A DNA stretch of 64,000 nt, taken from assembly GCA_031359995.1 (NCBI GenBank), contig JANMAT010000235.1:1-64000 (forward strand). The letters are read 5' to 3'. Positions 25,602 to 33,984 of this stretch are shown one piece after another (within the stretch, counting starts at the first letter, position 1; every line of letters begins with the position of its first letter). This DNA comes from JANMAT01 sp031359995. GTDB lineage: Bacteria; Actinomycetota; Acidimicrobiia; Acidimicrobiales; Ilumatobacteraceae. The notes under the pieces are model-generated. The model saw only the letters and a list, made by a program, of their open reading frames with translations, made no database searches and was not told where the DNA came from. The position numbers and the translations under genes were made by a program.

Positions 25602-26276
25602 ATGGCGCAACGACGCAGCAAGAGCAACGGCGGCAAGAGCAACGGCACGACCAACGGCGACGGCGCGGCCCGTCCGAAGCTCGTCACGTCCAGCAGGCAG
25701 GCCACCTTCACGGTGCCCACGCTGTCGACCGGCGAGGGCACCAAGGTCGCCGACTCGCTGCAGGAGCGGCTCGTGAGCCTCATCGACCTGGCCCTCACGC
25801 TTAAGCACATCCACTGGAACGTGGTCGGCCCCGCGTTCATCGGCGTGCACGAGATGCTCGACCCCCAGCACGCCGGCGTGCAGACGATGGTCGACGACCT
25901 CGCCGAGCGCATCGCCACCCTCGGTGGCGTGCCGAGCGGCCTGCCCGGTCGCGTGGTCGCGGCGCGCACGTGGAACGATTACGACCTGGACCGCGCCGAT
26001 GCGCTGGCCCACCTCGGCGCCCTCGATCTCGTGTACCAGGGCGTCATCGCCGACCACCGCCGCAGCATCGACAAGGTGGGCGACATCGACGCGGTGTCCG
26101 AGGATCTCCTCGTCCAGCAGACCGGTGTCCTCGAGCGCTACCACTGGTTCGTGCGCTCCCACCTGGCCGACTGGGCCGGAGGCATGGCCAACACGGGTGC
26201 GGCCACCGAGCTCGGTGCCGCCCGCACCGTGTCGGCCAAGACGGCCCGCGCCGCGAGTGGCGGCCGGGCCCGCTGA
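25602..26276 (+). CDS. dps: Dps-family DNA-protecting ferritin
   Basis: This 224-residue Dps mini-ferritin protects DNA and stores iron by oxidising Fe(II) with peroxide in a 12-subunit shell. Ferroxidase-type residues are visible in LKHIHWNVVGPAFIGVHEML (His71, His83) and in VDDLAERIATLGG (Asp98/Glu102). The core occupies about 45-200. It is longer than minimal Dps (about 160-180): the N-terminus has about 30 Ser/Gly/Lys/Arg-rich residues and the C-terminus ends in an Ala/Arg-rich tail, both suited to DNA binding. A SigB/SigF-type promoter lies upstream, so stress-dependent control is likely. Confidence 0.9.
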   Translation: MAQRRSKSNGGKSNGTTNGDGAARPKLVTSSRQATFTVPTLSTGEGTKVADSLQERLVSLIDLALTLKHIHWNVVGPAFIGVHEMLDPQHAGVQTMVDDLAERIATLGGVPSGLPGRVVAARTWNDYDLDRADALAHLGALDLVYQGVIADHRRSIDKVGDIDAVSEDLLVQQTGVLERYHWFVRSHLADWAGGMANTGAATELGAARTVSAKTARAASGGRAR

Positions 26277-26337
26277 CCCAGGAGCAGCCGGACCGGGTGG
26301 CGACCCCCGTCCGGCGACGCCGTCTCCGTCGGGGCCC

Positions 26338-26778
26338 TCAGCGGGCGAAGTCGGCGCTGACCCGGGTGCGGTCGTGGCCGGCGTCGATCGACAGCCGGGT
26401 GGCGAAGGCGGCGACCAGCGGCAGACCCCGTCCCCGCAGGGCGTCCGGCCCGGGCATGTCGACCGAGGCCAGTGCCATCGCCAGCGTGGGTCGAGCCGGC
26501 TCGTTGGTGACGGCCAGCGAGATGACTTCGGTCTTGGAGCAGTCGAGTTCGATGGTCACCTCGCCGTTCACGGTGGTGGCCTCGTACCCGTTGGTGACCA
26601 GTTCGGTCAACGAGAGCACGACGTTGTCGATGGCGACCGCGTCGACCCCGTGCCCGGCGAGGAACCGGCGGGCGTCTGCCCGCAGACGGGCCAGGCGGAT
26701 CGGGTCGGCCAGGCGCACGCGCAGCACATCGGCGATGCCCTCGACATCATCCTTGCGATGCGGTCCCACCTGTCCCAT
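26338..26778 (-). CDS. Anti-sigma-factor-like ATP-binding protein (RsbW-type)
   Basis: This 146-residue GHKL-type ATPase domain has an N-box SLTELVTNGYEA with the conserved Asn and a G-box RGRGLPLVAAFA. Related single-domain proteins act as serine kinases and anti-sigma factors that hold stress sigma factors and phosphorylate STAS antagonists. Its neighbour on the other strand is the rsbW-sigF-rsbV operon, so it may add another input to that switch. ATG 26778 was chosen as the start; a GTG at 26829 would add 17 residues. About 130 bases separate the two divergent starts and contain the sigma operon promoter. Confidence 0.7.
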   Translation of the reverse strand: MGQVGPHRKDDVEGIADVLRVRLADPIRLARLRADARRFLAGHGVDAVAIDNVVLSLTELVTNGYEATTVNGEVTIELDCSKTEVISLAVTNEPARPTLAMALASVDMPGPDALRGRGLPLVAAFATRLSIDAGHDRTRVSADFAR

Positions 26779-26856
26779 GGCGAGAACGTTCCCCAATCGA
26801 GCCGGCGCATACCTACCCCGGTTGGTCACCCGCCGAGAAGATCACCCGTTCGGTGT

Positions 26857-26881
26857 GTTTGGGCCCGCCCCGTCCGGGGTA
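26857..26881 (+). promoter_or_regulatory. SigB/SigF-type promoter of the rsbW-sigF-rsbV operon
   Basis: GTTT (26857-26860), 16 bases, then GGGTA (26877-26881), about 30 bases before the GTG start at 26913. The match to the dps promoter is close, including spacer length and the GTTTGG context. It suggests that the sigma factor drives its own operon. Confidence 0.65.
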
Positions 26882-26912
26882 CCACTGTGATCTCGCGAGG
26901 GAAGTAGGTGAC

Positions 26913-27317
26913 GTGGTACCTGACGATCGACGGATCGTGCTCGAGATCGGCTCGGCACATCGAGAGGTGCGCATCGTGCGGCTGGTCGCCAGCGGCATCG
27001 GGTCGCTGGCCGGCCTCGACGTGGAGGCCATCGAGGATCTCCGCATCGCGGTCGATGAGGCGTGCGTGTGGTTGATCGACCGGGGTGACGGGGGACGGTT
27101 GAACCTGTCTTTCGTACTGGCGCCCGACGGTGGCATCACGGTGACCGGCGACATCGGCATCGGGCCGTCCACGGGCGACCCCGCGCTCGGCGCGCTCGTG
27201 GAGCAGATCCTCAGTGCCTCGTGCGCCGAACACCACTTCGAGACCACCGTCACCCACGCCCGTTTCGTCGTGGTCGGCCGCACGTCGGTCCCGATCGCCG
27301 GGGAGGCCGCCGGGTGA
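26913..27317 (+). CDS. rsbW: RsbW-like anti-sigma regulatory factor
   Basis: This 134-residue GHKL-type domain precedes the sigma factor gene; such proteins bind the sigma factor and keep it inactive until a STAS antagonist is available. The helix EDLRIAVDEACVWLID corresponds to the N-box, but the usual TNA after EAC is replaced by VWL, so the conserved Asn that coordinates Mg-ATP is missing, as in some mycobacterial relatives. Binding may therefore outlive kinase activity. GTG 26913 was chosen because AGGTGA lies directly upstream and a longer frame starts inside the promoter. Its stop overlaps the sigma gene start. Confidence 0.75.
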   Translation: MVPDDRRIVLEIGSAHREVRIVRLVASGIGSLAGLDVEAIEDLRIAVDEACVWLIDRGDGGRLNLSFVLAPDGGITVTGDIGIGPSTGDPALGALVEQILSASCAEHHFETTVTHARFVVVGRTSVPIAGEAAG

Positions 27318-28066
27318 TGGACGACGAGGTCCTCGAGGCCTTCCGGAAGTACCGTGCCACGGGCGACCGTCGGTTGCGCAACGAGCTCGTCGAGCAGCAC
27401 CGTGGCATCGCCGTGGCGTGTGCCAAGCGCTTCCGCGACCGCGGTGAGCCCCTCGACGACCTGGTGCAGGTCGGTCTGCTCGGGCTGGTGAAGGCCGTCG
27501 AACGCTTCGACGCGGAGAACGGCACGCCGTTCGCCGGCTTCGCCGTCCCCACGATCACCGGCGAGCTCCGCCGGCACTTCCGCGACGCCACCTGGTCGGT
27601 GCACGTGCCCCGGCGGATGAAGGAGGTCGCCGGCTCCATCGCGCCGGCGGCCGAACGCCTCCGCGAACGACTGGGCCGACACCCGACGGTCGACGAACTG
27701 GCCTCGGAGCTGCAGGTGAGCGCCGAAGACGTGATCGCCGGCATGGAGGCCTCGGCCGCCTACAAGACCTCGGCCCTGCCGAGCGACCGCTCCGACGGGC
27801 GCGCCGCCCACGAACCGGGCACGCCCGATGTGGAGTTCGACCGGGCCGAGGCCCGGTTGGCGGTCGGCCGGATGTTGGCGACGTTGCCGGACCGCGAGCG
27901 CACGATCCTCTACCTTCGCTTCTTCGAGGAGAAGAGCCAGTCCGAGATCGCCGCGGTCGTCGGCACGAGCCAGGTCCACGTGTCGCGCCTGATCCGCGCC
28001 ACCCTGGGCACCCTGCGGGCCCGAACCGACGATGAACCCGTTCCTGACGAAGGAGACCACGCATGA
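27317..28066 (+). CDS. sigF: SigB/SigF/SigG-family RNA polymerase sigma factor
   Basis: This 249-residue alternative sigma factor controls general stress or stationary-phase genes. It contains region 2 (GEPLDDLVQVGLLGLVKAVE; FAVPTITGELRRHFRDATW), region 3 (VHVPRRMKEVAGSI onward; GRHPTVDELASELQVSAEDV) and region 4 (LPDRERTILYLRFFEEKSQS; SEIAAVVGTSQVHVSRLI). The missing region 1 and the order anti-sigma, sigma, antagonist are typical of the SigB/SigF group. It overlaps the genes on both sides. Two GTTT-N16-GGGTA promoters, before this operon and before dps, are likely targets. The exact name SigF versus SigB is a convention. Confidence 0.9.
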   Translation: MDDEVLEAFRKYRATGDRRLRNELVEQHRGIAVACAKRFRDRGEPLDDLVQVGLLGLVKAVERFDAENGTPFAGFAVPTITGELRRHFRDATWSVHVPRRMKEVAGSIAPAAERLRERLGRHPTVDELASELQVSAEDVIAGMEASAAYKTSALPSDRSDGRAAHEPGTPDVEFDRAEARLAVGRMLATLPDRERTILYLRFFEEKSQSEIAAVVGTSQVHVSRLIRATLGTLRARTDDEPVPDEGDHA

Positions 28067-28374
28067 CCGCTTCGGAGACCGACCTGAGCATCCGCACCGA
28101 CGCCGGTGCCGACGCCGTGACCGTGAGCGTGGTCGGAGAGATCGATTCGTCGAACTGCGAGCAGCTGCAGTCGGTGCTGGCCGAGCAGGCGGGCGTCGGT
28201 GCGGTGCACGTCGACCTCAGCGAGGTCACGTTCATCGACTCGTCCGGGCTGCGGGCGTTGCTGCTCGGTCACCGCCTCATCGGTGAGGTGGGCGGCACCA
28301 TGCGCATCACCGCGGCGTCCGAGAACGTCCGTCGGCTCTTCGAGATCACCGGGCTCACCGACCGCCTCCTCTGA
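28063..28374 (+). CDS. rsbV: STAS-domain anti-anti-sigma factor
   Basis: This 103-residue STAS protein binds the anti-sigma factor and releases the sigma factor when unphosphorylated. The phosphorylation loop VTFIDSSGLRALL is intact, with Ser60 as the likely acceptor. Strands VSVVGEIDSSNCEQL and VHVDLSEVTFIDSS fit the family over its full length. It is translationally coupled to the sigma gene (ATGA overlap) and completes a partner-switching unit. Its last 20 bases overlap the end of the convergent permease gene. Confidence 0.85.
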   Translation: MTASETDLSIRTDAGADAVTVSVVGEIDSSNCEQLQSVLAEQAGVGAVHVDLSEVTFIDSSGLRALLLGHRLIGEVGGTMRITAASENVRRLFEITGLTDRLL

Positions 28375-29572
28375 GCGGCCACCGCCATCGCCACCGTCGG
28401 GCCGGACCCGGGGAGCGGGCGGTGGCCTCGTCGGTTGCGGGCCCGGCCGTCACCACGATGAGCTGATCGCCACTCTCGGGGCGGTGCTTCCACAGCTCCT
28501 TCACCACCACGCTGATGGCCCCGGCGGCAGGCACGGCCAGCAGGGCACCGACGATCCCGACCAGCTCGACACCGACGAGCACGCTGAGCAGCACGACGAG
28601 CGGGTTCACCCGCACCGTGCGGGCCATGATGACGATCTGCAGCACGCTGTTCTCGAACTGCTGGTAGAGCACGAAGAACACGATGGCGATGACGCCGGCG
28701 GTGGGCGACACGAGGAACGCGGCGATCACGGCCACGATGGCGCCGAGCGTGGCACCGACCAGCGGGATGAGGTCGGCGAACGCGACCCACAGCGCGAGCA
28801 CCACGGGGCTGGGCACCCCGAGGATCATGAGGATGGCGAAGGCGGCCACGCCGGCGCACAGGCTGATGATGAGGTTGCCGATCATGTAGCCGCTCACCGC
28901 CCGGGCGGCATCGCGGGCGACGTCGGCGATCCAGGCCCGATGGCGCATCGGGAGGCTCCGCGTGGCGGTGCGACTGAGCGCGTTCGACTGCGACAGCATC
29001 AGGCACGTCATGACCGCGATGGTCACGAACACCACCAGCATCTGCACGGCCTGCTGGATGATGGAGGGGAAGGACCCCTGCACCGAGTCGGCGGCCCGCG
29101 TCAGCGACTCCTGATTGTCCTTCACGAGCTGCTCGAGGTGCAGCCGGGACACGACCCGGCCGACGGGGCCCTGGCCGGCCGCCGCCTGCTGGACGGTGCC
29201 GGGCAGGTCGGTGAGCACGGTGACGAGCTGGGTGCGCACGGGCAGCACGAACAGCGCCACGAGGCCGACGAACATGCCCAGCGTGGCGCCGACCACGAGT
29301 CCGATGGCCGGGCCTCGTCGCAGGTGGTAGCGGCCCTGGAGCCAGCCGACGGGGCGGGCGAGCACCACCGCGAAGAAGCCCGCCACCGTGATCCAGATGA
29401 CCACGCGCGACGCGATGTACACGGCGACGAGCAGCAGGACGGCGACGCCGACGAGCCCGATCGTGGCGAGGATCGTGCGCCAGGGCACGTCGTTCCAACC
29501 GGGCGCGGGTGGGGTGGGCTCGGTCTGGCCGAGCAGCAGTTCATCGGCGCGGTCGAAGGGAGTGCCGGTCAC
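28355..29572 (-). CDS. AI-2E family transporter (YdiK/TqsA-like permease)
   Basis: This 405-residue membrane protein has two N-terminal helices (TILATIGLVGVAVLLLVAVY; VIWITVAGFFAVVLARPVGW), a long amphipathic segment and a C-terminal set of helices including IGNLIISLCAGVAAFAILMI and FADLIPLVGATLGAIVAVIA, with conserved P-L-V-G and ENSVLQIVIM. The family includes TqsA (autoinducer export) and Na+/H+ antiporters, so the substrate is open. GTG 29572 was chosen because GCGGA precedes it and an upstream start at 29626 adds no family sequence. A weak SigB/SigF-like promoter (ACAC/TACCC on this strand at 29583-29607) overlaps its upstream region. Confidence 0.8.
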   Translation of the reverse strand: MTGTPFDRADELLLGQTEPTPPAPGWNDVPWRTILATIGLVGVAVLLLVAVYIASRVVIWITVAGFFAVVLARPVGWLQGRYHLRRGPAIGLVVGATLGMFVGLVALFVLPVRTQLVTVLTDLPGTVQQAAAGQGPVGRVVSRLHLEQLVKDNQESLTRAADSVQGSFPSIIQQAVQMLVVFVTIAVMTCLMLSQSNALSRTATRSLPMRHRAWIADVARDAARAVSGYMIGNLIISLCAGVAAFAILMILGVPSPVVLALWVAFADLIPLVGATLGAIVAVIAAFLVSPTAGVIAIVFFVLYQQFENSVLQIVIMARTVRVNPLVVLLSVLVGVELVGIVGALLAVPAAGAISVVVKELWKHRPESGDQLIVVTAGPATDEATARSPGPARRWRWRWPLRGGGR

Positions 29573-29658
29573 ACGTCCGCGGTACCCGGCCGAGGGCGGT
29601 ACCACACCGGCGAACCGAGCAGTCACGGCCGATCCGCTCGTACGCCGCGAGGTACCAC

Positions 29659-29799
29659 ATGTCGCTCATCGCCGGTGGCGTGCTCCTGCGGTTCGAAGAG
29701 ACCGACGTGATGGCCGGCGAGAGCAAGTCGCTCCTGCCGATCGCTGAGGTCATCATCATGGACCGTCAAGGGATCGTCTGCTTCGGCACGGCTCCTTGA
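29659..29799 (+). CDS. Small hypothetical ORF
   Basis: ATG 29659 opens 46 codons, preceded by GCGAGG. The product (start MSLIAGGVLLRFEETDVMAG, then LLPIAEVIIMDRQGIVCFG) looks like a compact alternating-strand peptide rather than random frame. No family is known to me. It lies in the gap after the divergent permease gene and 30 bases before the membrane-protein pair. Reality is uncertain. Confidence 0.3.
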   Translation: MSLIAGGVLLRFEETDVMAGESKSLLPIAEVIIMDRQGIVCFGTAP

Positions 29800-29829
29800 T
29801 CGAATCCAGAACTACCCGATCGGTGGTTC

Positions 29830-30168
29830 ATGGGCGATCAACGGCACACGACGGAGCTGGAGCCGACATCGGTGCCTCCCCGTCCACACCTTCACTTCTG
29901 GCAGAAGCCGAACTGGATGGGTCCGATCATCCAGACGGTCGGGATGGTCGCCGTCACCGTGATCACCGTGGCGGCGGTGCAGAGCAGCGACGCGCCGGCA
30001 GTGCTCGACAACCAGGTCGATCCGTCGGGGATCAAGGTCGAGCTGGTCGATGGAACCGTCGTCATCACGTGTGGCACGGCGTCAGAAGTGCCGGTGACGC
30101 TCATCCGCAAGGACATCCGACCGGTCACCAGTCTGGTCTGCTCGCGACAGGTGGTGTTGCTGCCATGA
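29830..30168 (+). CDS. Small single-pass membrane protein (unknown)
   Basis: This 112-residue protein has a cytoplasmic-like N-terminus, one hydrophobic helix (IIQTVGMVAVTVITVAAVQS) and an extracytoplasmic beta-rich end (GIKVELVDGTVVITCGTASE) with two Cys. No family is recognised. It overlaps the next small gene by ATGA, and both have the same plan (short tail, one helix, exported end with a Cys), so they probably act together at the membrane. Confidence 0.5.
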   Translation: MGDQRHTTELEPTSVPPRPHLHFWQKPNWMGPIIQTVGMVAVTVITVAAVQSSDAPAVLDNQVDPSGIKVELVDGTVVITCGTASEVPVTLIRKDIRPVTSLVCSRQVVLLP

Positions 30169-30392
30169 ACGACGAGACCGTGCATGCCGGTGAGGGGACC
30201 ATCCGGCGGATCTGGCTGGTCCCTCTCCTGCAGGCGGTGGCCATCCTGGTCATGGCCGTCACGACGTGGGTGACCAGCGACCCGAGGCCGACGGTGCTCG
30301 ACACCACGGTCGTGGCCTGCGCCCACCCCGGGGCCGACGACCCGGCGGGCACGATGACACCGTGCCCGCCCGTGTCCACCCCGGCGCCCTGA
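30165..30392 (+). CDS. Small single-pass membrane protein (unknown, partner of the previous gene)
   Basis: This 75-residue protein has a short cytoplasmic part, a helix (IWLVPLLQAVAILVMAVTTW) and an outer tail with two Cys in a Pro/Asp-rich context. Start and stop are tightly placed: ATGA overlap with the gene upstream and a convergent stem-loop 20 bases after the stop. The tail PRPTVLDTTVVACAHPG recalls the partner's APAVLDNQVDPSGI, suggesting a diverged pair. Function unknown. Confidence 0.5.
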   Translation: MNDETVHAGEGTIRRIWLVPLLQAVAILVMAVTTWVTSDPRPTVLDTTVVACAHPGADDPAGTMTPCPPVSTPAP

Positions 30393-30412
30393 TCGGCGTC
30401 CGGAAAACGGCC

Positions 30413-30444
30413 AACGGGCCGCCGCCCGGAGGCGACGACCCGTT
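30413..30444. terminator. Stem-loop between convergent genes
   Basis: AACGGG (30413-30418) pairs with CCCGTT (30439-30444), and CGCC pairs with GGCG inside. It sits between a plus-strand stop (30392) and a minus-strand stop (30466), the expected place for a bidirectional terminator. A T-run is absent. Confidence 0.45.
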
Positions 30445-30465
30445 CGACCAGCACTGCCGGAGCCG

Positions 30466-31671
30466 TTAGACGGTCGACTTCTCCAGGATGTGGATGCCGC
30501 ATGCCGAGCCGAGGCCGATGACGTGGGCCAGCCCCACCTTGGCGCCTTCGATCTGACGGTCGCCCGCCTCACCGCGCAGGTGGTGGCAGACCTCCCAGAT
30601 GTTGGCGATGCCCGTGGCGGCGATGGGGTGGCCCTTCGACTGCAGGCCGCCCGACACGTTCACCGGGGTCGTGCCCGTGCGCCACGTCGCGCCCGAGCGG
30701 AAGAAGTCACCGGCGCCGCCCTCCTCGCAGAGGAGCAGGTTGTCGTAGTGCACCAGCTCGGCCGTGGCGAAGCAGTCGTGGAGCTCGACCAGGTCGAGGT
30801 CCTTCGGGCCGACACCGGCCTGCTCGTAGGCCTGGCGGGCGGCGTTCTTCGTCAACGTGTTCACGTTGGGGAGGATCTGGCACGCCTCCTCGTAGGGGTC
30901 GGTCGTCAGGATCGACGCCGACACCTTCACCGCACGCCGCTGCTGCTCGAGCGACAGCGTCTTCAGCTTGGCGCCGCTGACCACCACCGCGGCGGCGGCG
31001 CCGTCGCAGTTGGCCGAGCACATGGGCCGGGTGTTCGGGTACGAGATCATCACGTCGTTCTTGATCTCGTCGAGCGTGAAGCGCTTCTGGTACGCCGCCA
31101 GCGGGTTGAGCACCGAGTGGGCGTGGTTCTTCTCGGAGATGCCGGCGAACGTGTCGAAGTCGACGCCGCCGTACTTGTGGGCGTACTCGGTGCCCACCTG
31201 GGCGAACACGCCGGGCATGGTGTCGGTGCCGATGCGGCCATCGGTGGGCGCGACGGCGCCGAAGCGACCGGCCGGCTTGTACTCGTTGCCGCCCGACTTG
31301 GCCTTGCCGCCACCACCGAGCAGGCCGGCGCCGGCCAGCTTCTCGACACCCACGGCGAGGCCCATGTCGCACTCGCCGGCCTTGATGGCCATGATCGCCG
31401 TGCGCAGCGCCGTGGCGCCGGTGGCGCAGGCGTTCGACACGTTGTAGACCGGGATGCCGGTCTGGCCGACCTGCTTCTGGATCTGCTGGCCGATGCCACC
31501 ACCGCCCATCAGGTTGCCGGCGGCGAGGATGCCCATCTCGCCCATGGTGACGCCACCGTCGGCCAGGGCGGCCTGCACCGCTTCGGCGGCGAGGTCGACG
31601 ATGTCCTTGTCGGTGTGCTTGCCGAACTTCGTCATGCGGATCCCGAGGATCCAGATGTCGTCACTGGCCAT
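30466..31671 (-). CDS. Thiolase-family protein (SCP2-thiolase or lipid-transfer type)
   Basis: This 401-residue thiolase fold protein cleaves or condenses acyl-CoAs. The nucleophile Cys82 is in NVSNACATGATALR; the C-terminal half has LVELHDCFATAELVHYDNLL and the His motif SGGLQSKGHPIAATG, with GSACGIHIL at the end. This class often needs a DUF35 zinc-ribbon partner, encoded immediately upstream here (31710-32105), as in steroid and acyl-CoA side-chain catabolism. Spacing of 38 bases supports one operon. It probably takes part in the catabolic pathway of the plus-strand cluster that follows. Confidence 0.85.
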   Translation of the reverse strand: MASDDIWILGIRMTKFGKHTDKDIVDLAAEAVQAALADGGVTMGEMGILAAGNLMGGGGIGQQIQKQVGQTGIPVYNVSNACATGATALRTAIMAIKAGECDMGLAVGVEKLAGAGLLGGGGKAKSGGNEYKPAGRFGAVAPTDGRIGTDTMPGVFAQVGTEYAHKYGGVDFDTFAGISEKNHAHSVLNPLAAYQKRFTLDEIKNDVMISYPNTRPMCSANCDGAAAAVVVSGAKLKTLSLEQQRRAVKVSASILTTDPYEEACQILPNVNTLTKNAARQAYEQAGVGPKDLDLVELHDCFATAELVHYDNLLLCEEGGAGDFFRSGATWRTGTTPVNVSGGLQSKGHPIAATGIANIWEVCHHLRGEAGDRQIEGAKVGLAHVIGLGSACGIHILEKSTV

Positions 31672-31709
31672 GGTTGCTGCCTCCTGGTCTCTCTGGTCCG
31701 TTGCTTCGC

Positions 31710-32105
31710 TCAGCCGACCGGCTCGTAGCCGAACCCGACGGCATCGACCCCGTTGTCATCGGTGCCCACGGTGTAGGTCGCGAGGCGGACCTTCATGCCG
31801 AGGGAAACGTGCTCGGGGTCGGCCGGCACGTTGATGAGGTTGGTGCGAACGCTCGTGCCGTCGCAGTCGACGACGGCCGACACGAACGGCACCGGGATGC
31901 CCGGTGCGGCGAGGGCCACGATGGTGAAGGCGCGCACGTTGCCCTCGGTGCCGATCGTGACGCGTCGGAACTCGGTGTTGAAGCAGCCGGCGCAGGCGTT
32001 GCGCCGGTCGAAGAAGCGGGCGCCGCACTTGGTGCACTCGTTCGCTTCCAGGTGCGGTTCGTTGCCCAGCACCAGATAATCCACCAGCGGGATCTGGTTC
32101 GCCAT
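31710..32105 (-). CDS. DUF35 zinc-ribbon/OB-fold protein (ChsH2-like)
   Basis: This 131-residue protein has an N-terminal zinc ribbon with Cys24-x2-Cys27 and Cys38-x2-Cys41, then an OB-fold (FRRVTIGTEGNVRAFTIVAL; SAVVDCDGTSVRTNLINVPA; GMKVRLATYTVG). DUF35 proteins bind thiolases or MaoC-type hydratases and are needed for their activity on CoA esters. It is the first gene of the minus-strand pair with the thiolase and diverges from the SDR gene at 32243 by about 137 bases. Confidence 0.85.
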   Translation of the reverse strand: MANQIPLVDYLVLGNEPHLEANECTKCGARFFDRRNACAGCFNTEFRRVTIGTEGNVRAFTIVALAAPGIPVPFVSAVVDCDGTSVRTNLINVPADPEHVSLGMKVRLATYTVGTDDNGVDAVGFGYEPVG

Positions 32106-32242
32106 GTTCTTCCCCCTTGGACGACCTGGGTTCGAGCATAGACCTCAGGGCCGAGTGCTCCTACTTCGTCGCCGCCAGAGTGAGGCATGCTCTGGGGGTG
32201 ACCGGCCGCCGCGGCCGGCACGACATCGAAAAGGGTGGACGG

Positions 32243-33037
32243 ATGCGTCTGCAGGGCAAGGTCGCCATCGTCACGGGCGGAGGCACCGGCATCGGTGCCG
32301 CCACCGCCGCGCGGTTCCGGGCCGAGGGGGCCGAGGTCGTGGTGTCGGGCCGCCGGCCCGAGCCGCTCGACGCGGTGGCGGCGGCCACGGGCGCGGTCGC
32401 CTACCCGGCCGACGCATCGAGCACCACCGAGGTCGCCGCGCTCGTCGAGTTCACCACCGCCCGTTTCGGCGGCGTCGACATCGTGGTGGCCAACGCCGGC
32501 GGGGGTCACCCAGGCGCGGCGGCCGACCTCGACGACGACGCCTGGCAGGAGGTGTTCGACGCCAACCTGGCCAGCGCGTTCAAGCTGTGTCGCGCCGCGC
32601 TGCCATCGCTGATCGAGCGCCGTGGCCACATCGTGATCGTGTCGTCGCTGGCCGGCGTGTTCGCCGGCCCAGAGTCCGTCGGCTACTGCACGATGAAGCA
32701 TGCGCTCACCGGGCTCACCAAGTCGATGGCCCGCGACTACGGGCCCAAGGGCGTGCACGTGAACTCGGTGAACCCGGCGTGGGTGGTCACGCCGATGGCC
32801 GATCGGGGCATGGACCACCTGGCCGCCACGCGCGGCATCAGCCGCGAGCAGGCCTACACGCTGGCCAGCTCGGAGGTGCCGATCCGGCGACCGGGGCAGC
32901 CCGAGGAGGTCGCGTCGATCGCGCTTTTCCTGTCGACGCCCGACTCGGCCCTCATCCAAGGCGCGGTGATCATGGCCGACGGGGGCGCTCACGTCGTCGA
33001 CCTGCCGACGCTGGCGTTCGAGCGCAGCCCCGAGTAG
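32243..33037 (+). CDS. SDR-family oxidoreductase
   Basis: This 264-residue NAD(P)-dependent short-chain dehydrogenase has the cofactor motif TGGGTGIG, the acidic/Arg pocket near VSGRRPEP, VANAGGG, Ser near VSSLAG and the catalytic YCTMK. It probably oxidises a hydroxyl or hydroxyacyl intermediate. ATG 32243 was chosen because the nucleotide-binding fold begins there; it lies in a purine-rich context (AAGGGTGGACGG). It opens the plus-strand part of the cluster, 77 bases before a second SDR. Confidence 0.8.
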   Translation: MRLQGKVAIVTGGGTGIGAATAARFRAEGAEVVVSGRRPEPLDAVAAATGAVAYPADASSTTEVAALVEFTTARFGGVDIVVANAGGGHPGAAADLDDDAWQEVFDANLASAFKLCRAALPSLIERRGHIVIVSSLAGVFAGPESVGYCTMKHALTGLTKSMARDYGPKGVHVNSVNPAWVVTPMADRGMDHLAATRGISREQAYTLASSEVPIRRPGQPEEVASIALFLSTPDSALIQGAVIMADGGAHVVDLPTLAFERSPE

Positions 33038-33114
33038 CGGCTGGTCGCCGGCCGGCCCGGCGGGGCTACATTCCCGCCGGGGGCCGGCACCGCCGGCGGT
33101 GACGAGGGGGATTC

Positions 33115-33969
33115 ATGGCTGGTCGGCTCGACGGCAAGGTGGCGGTCATCACCGGTGGGGCGTCGGGCATCGGCGCGGCCACCGCTGCGCTGTTCGTGGC
33201 CGAGGGGGCCACGGTGCTCATCGGCGACCTGCAGGCCGAGGTCGGCGAGGAGACGGCGGCGGCCTGGGGTGCCGACGGCGCGTTCCAGCGCTGCGACGTC
33301 TCGAAGGAGGACGACGTGGCCGCTCTGGTGGCCGGGGCCGTCGACCGCTGGGGCCGACTCGACATCATCTACAACAACGCCGGCTTCGGCGGTGCCATCG
33401 GGCCCATCGCATCCATCAGCGCCGCCGACTTCGACCTCACCTTCGACGTGCTCCTGAAGGGTGTCTTCTTCGGCATGAAGCACGCCGCGCCGGTCATGGT
33501 GGCGCAAGGGTCGGGTTCCATCATCTCCACTGCGTCGGTGGCCGGTCTGAACACGGGGAGCGCGCCCCACCTCTACAACGTGGCCAAGGCCGGCGTCATC
33601 CAGCTGACGAAGTCGGTCGCCAACGAACTGGCCGAGGCGTCGGTGCGGGTGAACTGCATCTGCCCGGGCTTCATCGCCACGCCCCTGGCGGCGGGCCGGC
33701 CGATCTCCTACGGCGGTCGTGACGCCGCCGAAGCCCGCGTCCAGAAGATGCGCGAGGGCACCGACGACGCGCAACCGATGCACCGCGTCGGCGAGGCCAT
33801 CGACATCGCCAACGCCGCGCTGTTCCTCGCGTCCGACGAGAGCGAGTGGATCACCGGCATCGACCTCGTCGTCGACGGCGGGTACCGCACGGGCAAGCCG
33901 TGGCGGAAGCAGCCCGCTTGGATCACCCAACCGAATCCCATCCGTCTGTACCGGCCCGACGACCGCTGA
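33115..33969 (+). CDS. SDR-family oxidoreductase
   Basis: This 284-residue short-chain dehydrogenase has TGGASGIG, then YNNAGFGG, Ser in IISTASVAG and catalytic YNVAK; the C-terminus (ITGIDLVVDGGYRTG) is typical. Compared with its upstream neighbour it carries a longer end (about 20 extra residues). GAGGGGGATTC precedes the ATG. It is co-oriented with the catabolic genes but separated from them by the operator/promoter region at 33985-34018. Confidence 0.8.
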   Translation: MAGRLDGKVAVITGGASGIGAATAALFVAEGATVLIGDLQAEVGEETAAAWGADGAFQRCDVSKEDDVAALVAGAVDRWGRLDIIYNNAGFGGAIGPIASISAADFDLTFDVLLKGVFFGMKHAAPVMVAQGSGSIISTASVAGLNTGSAPHLYNVAKAGVIQLTKSVANELAEASVRVNCICPGFIATPLAAGRPISYGGRDAAEARVQKMREGTDDAQPMHRVGEAIDIANAALFLASDESEWITGIDLVVDGGYRTGKPWRKQPAWITQPNPIRLYRPDDR

Positions 33970-33984
33970 CGCGGAGGGTGGGGG

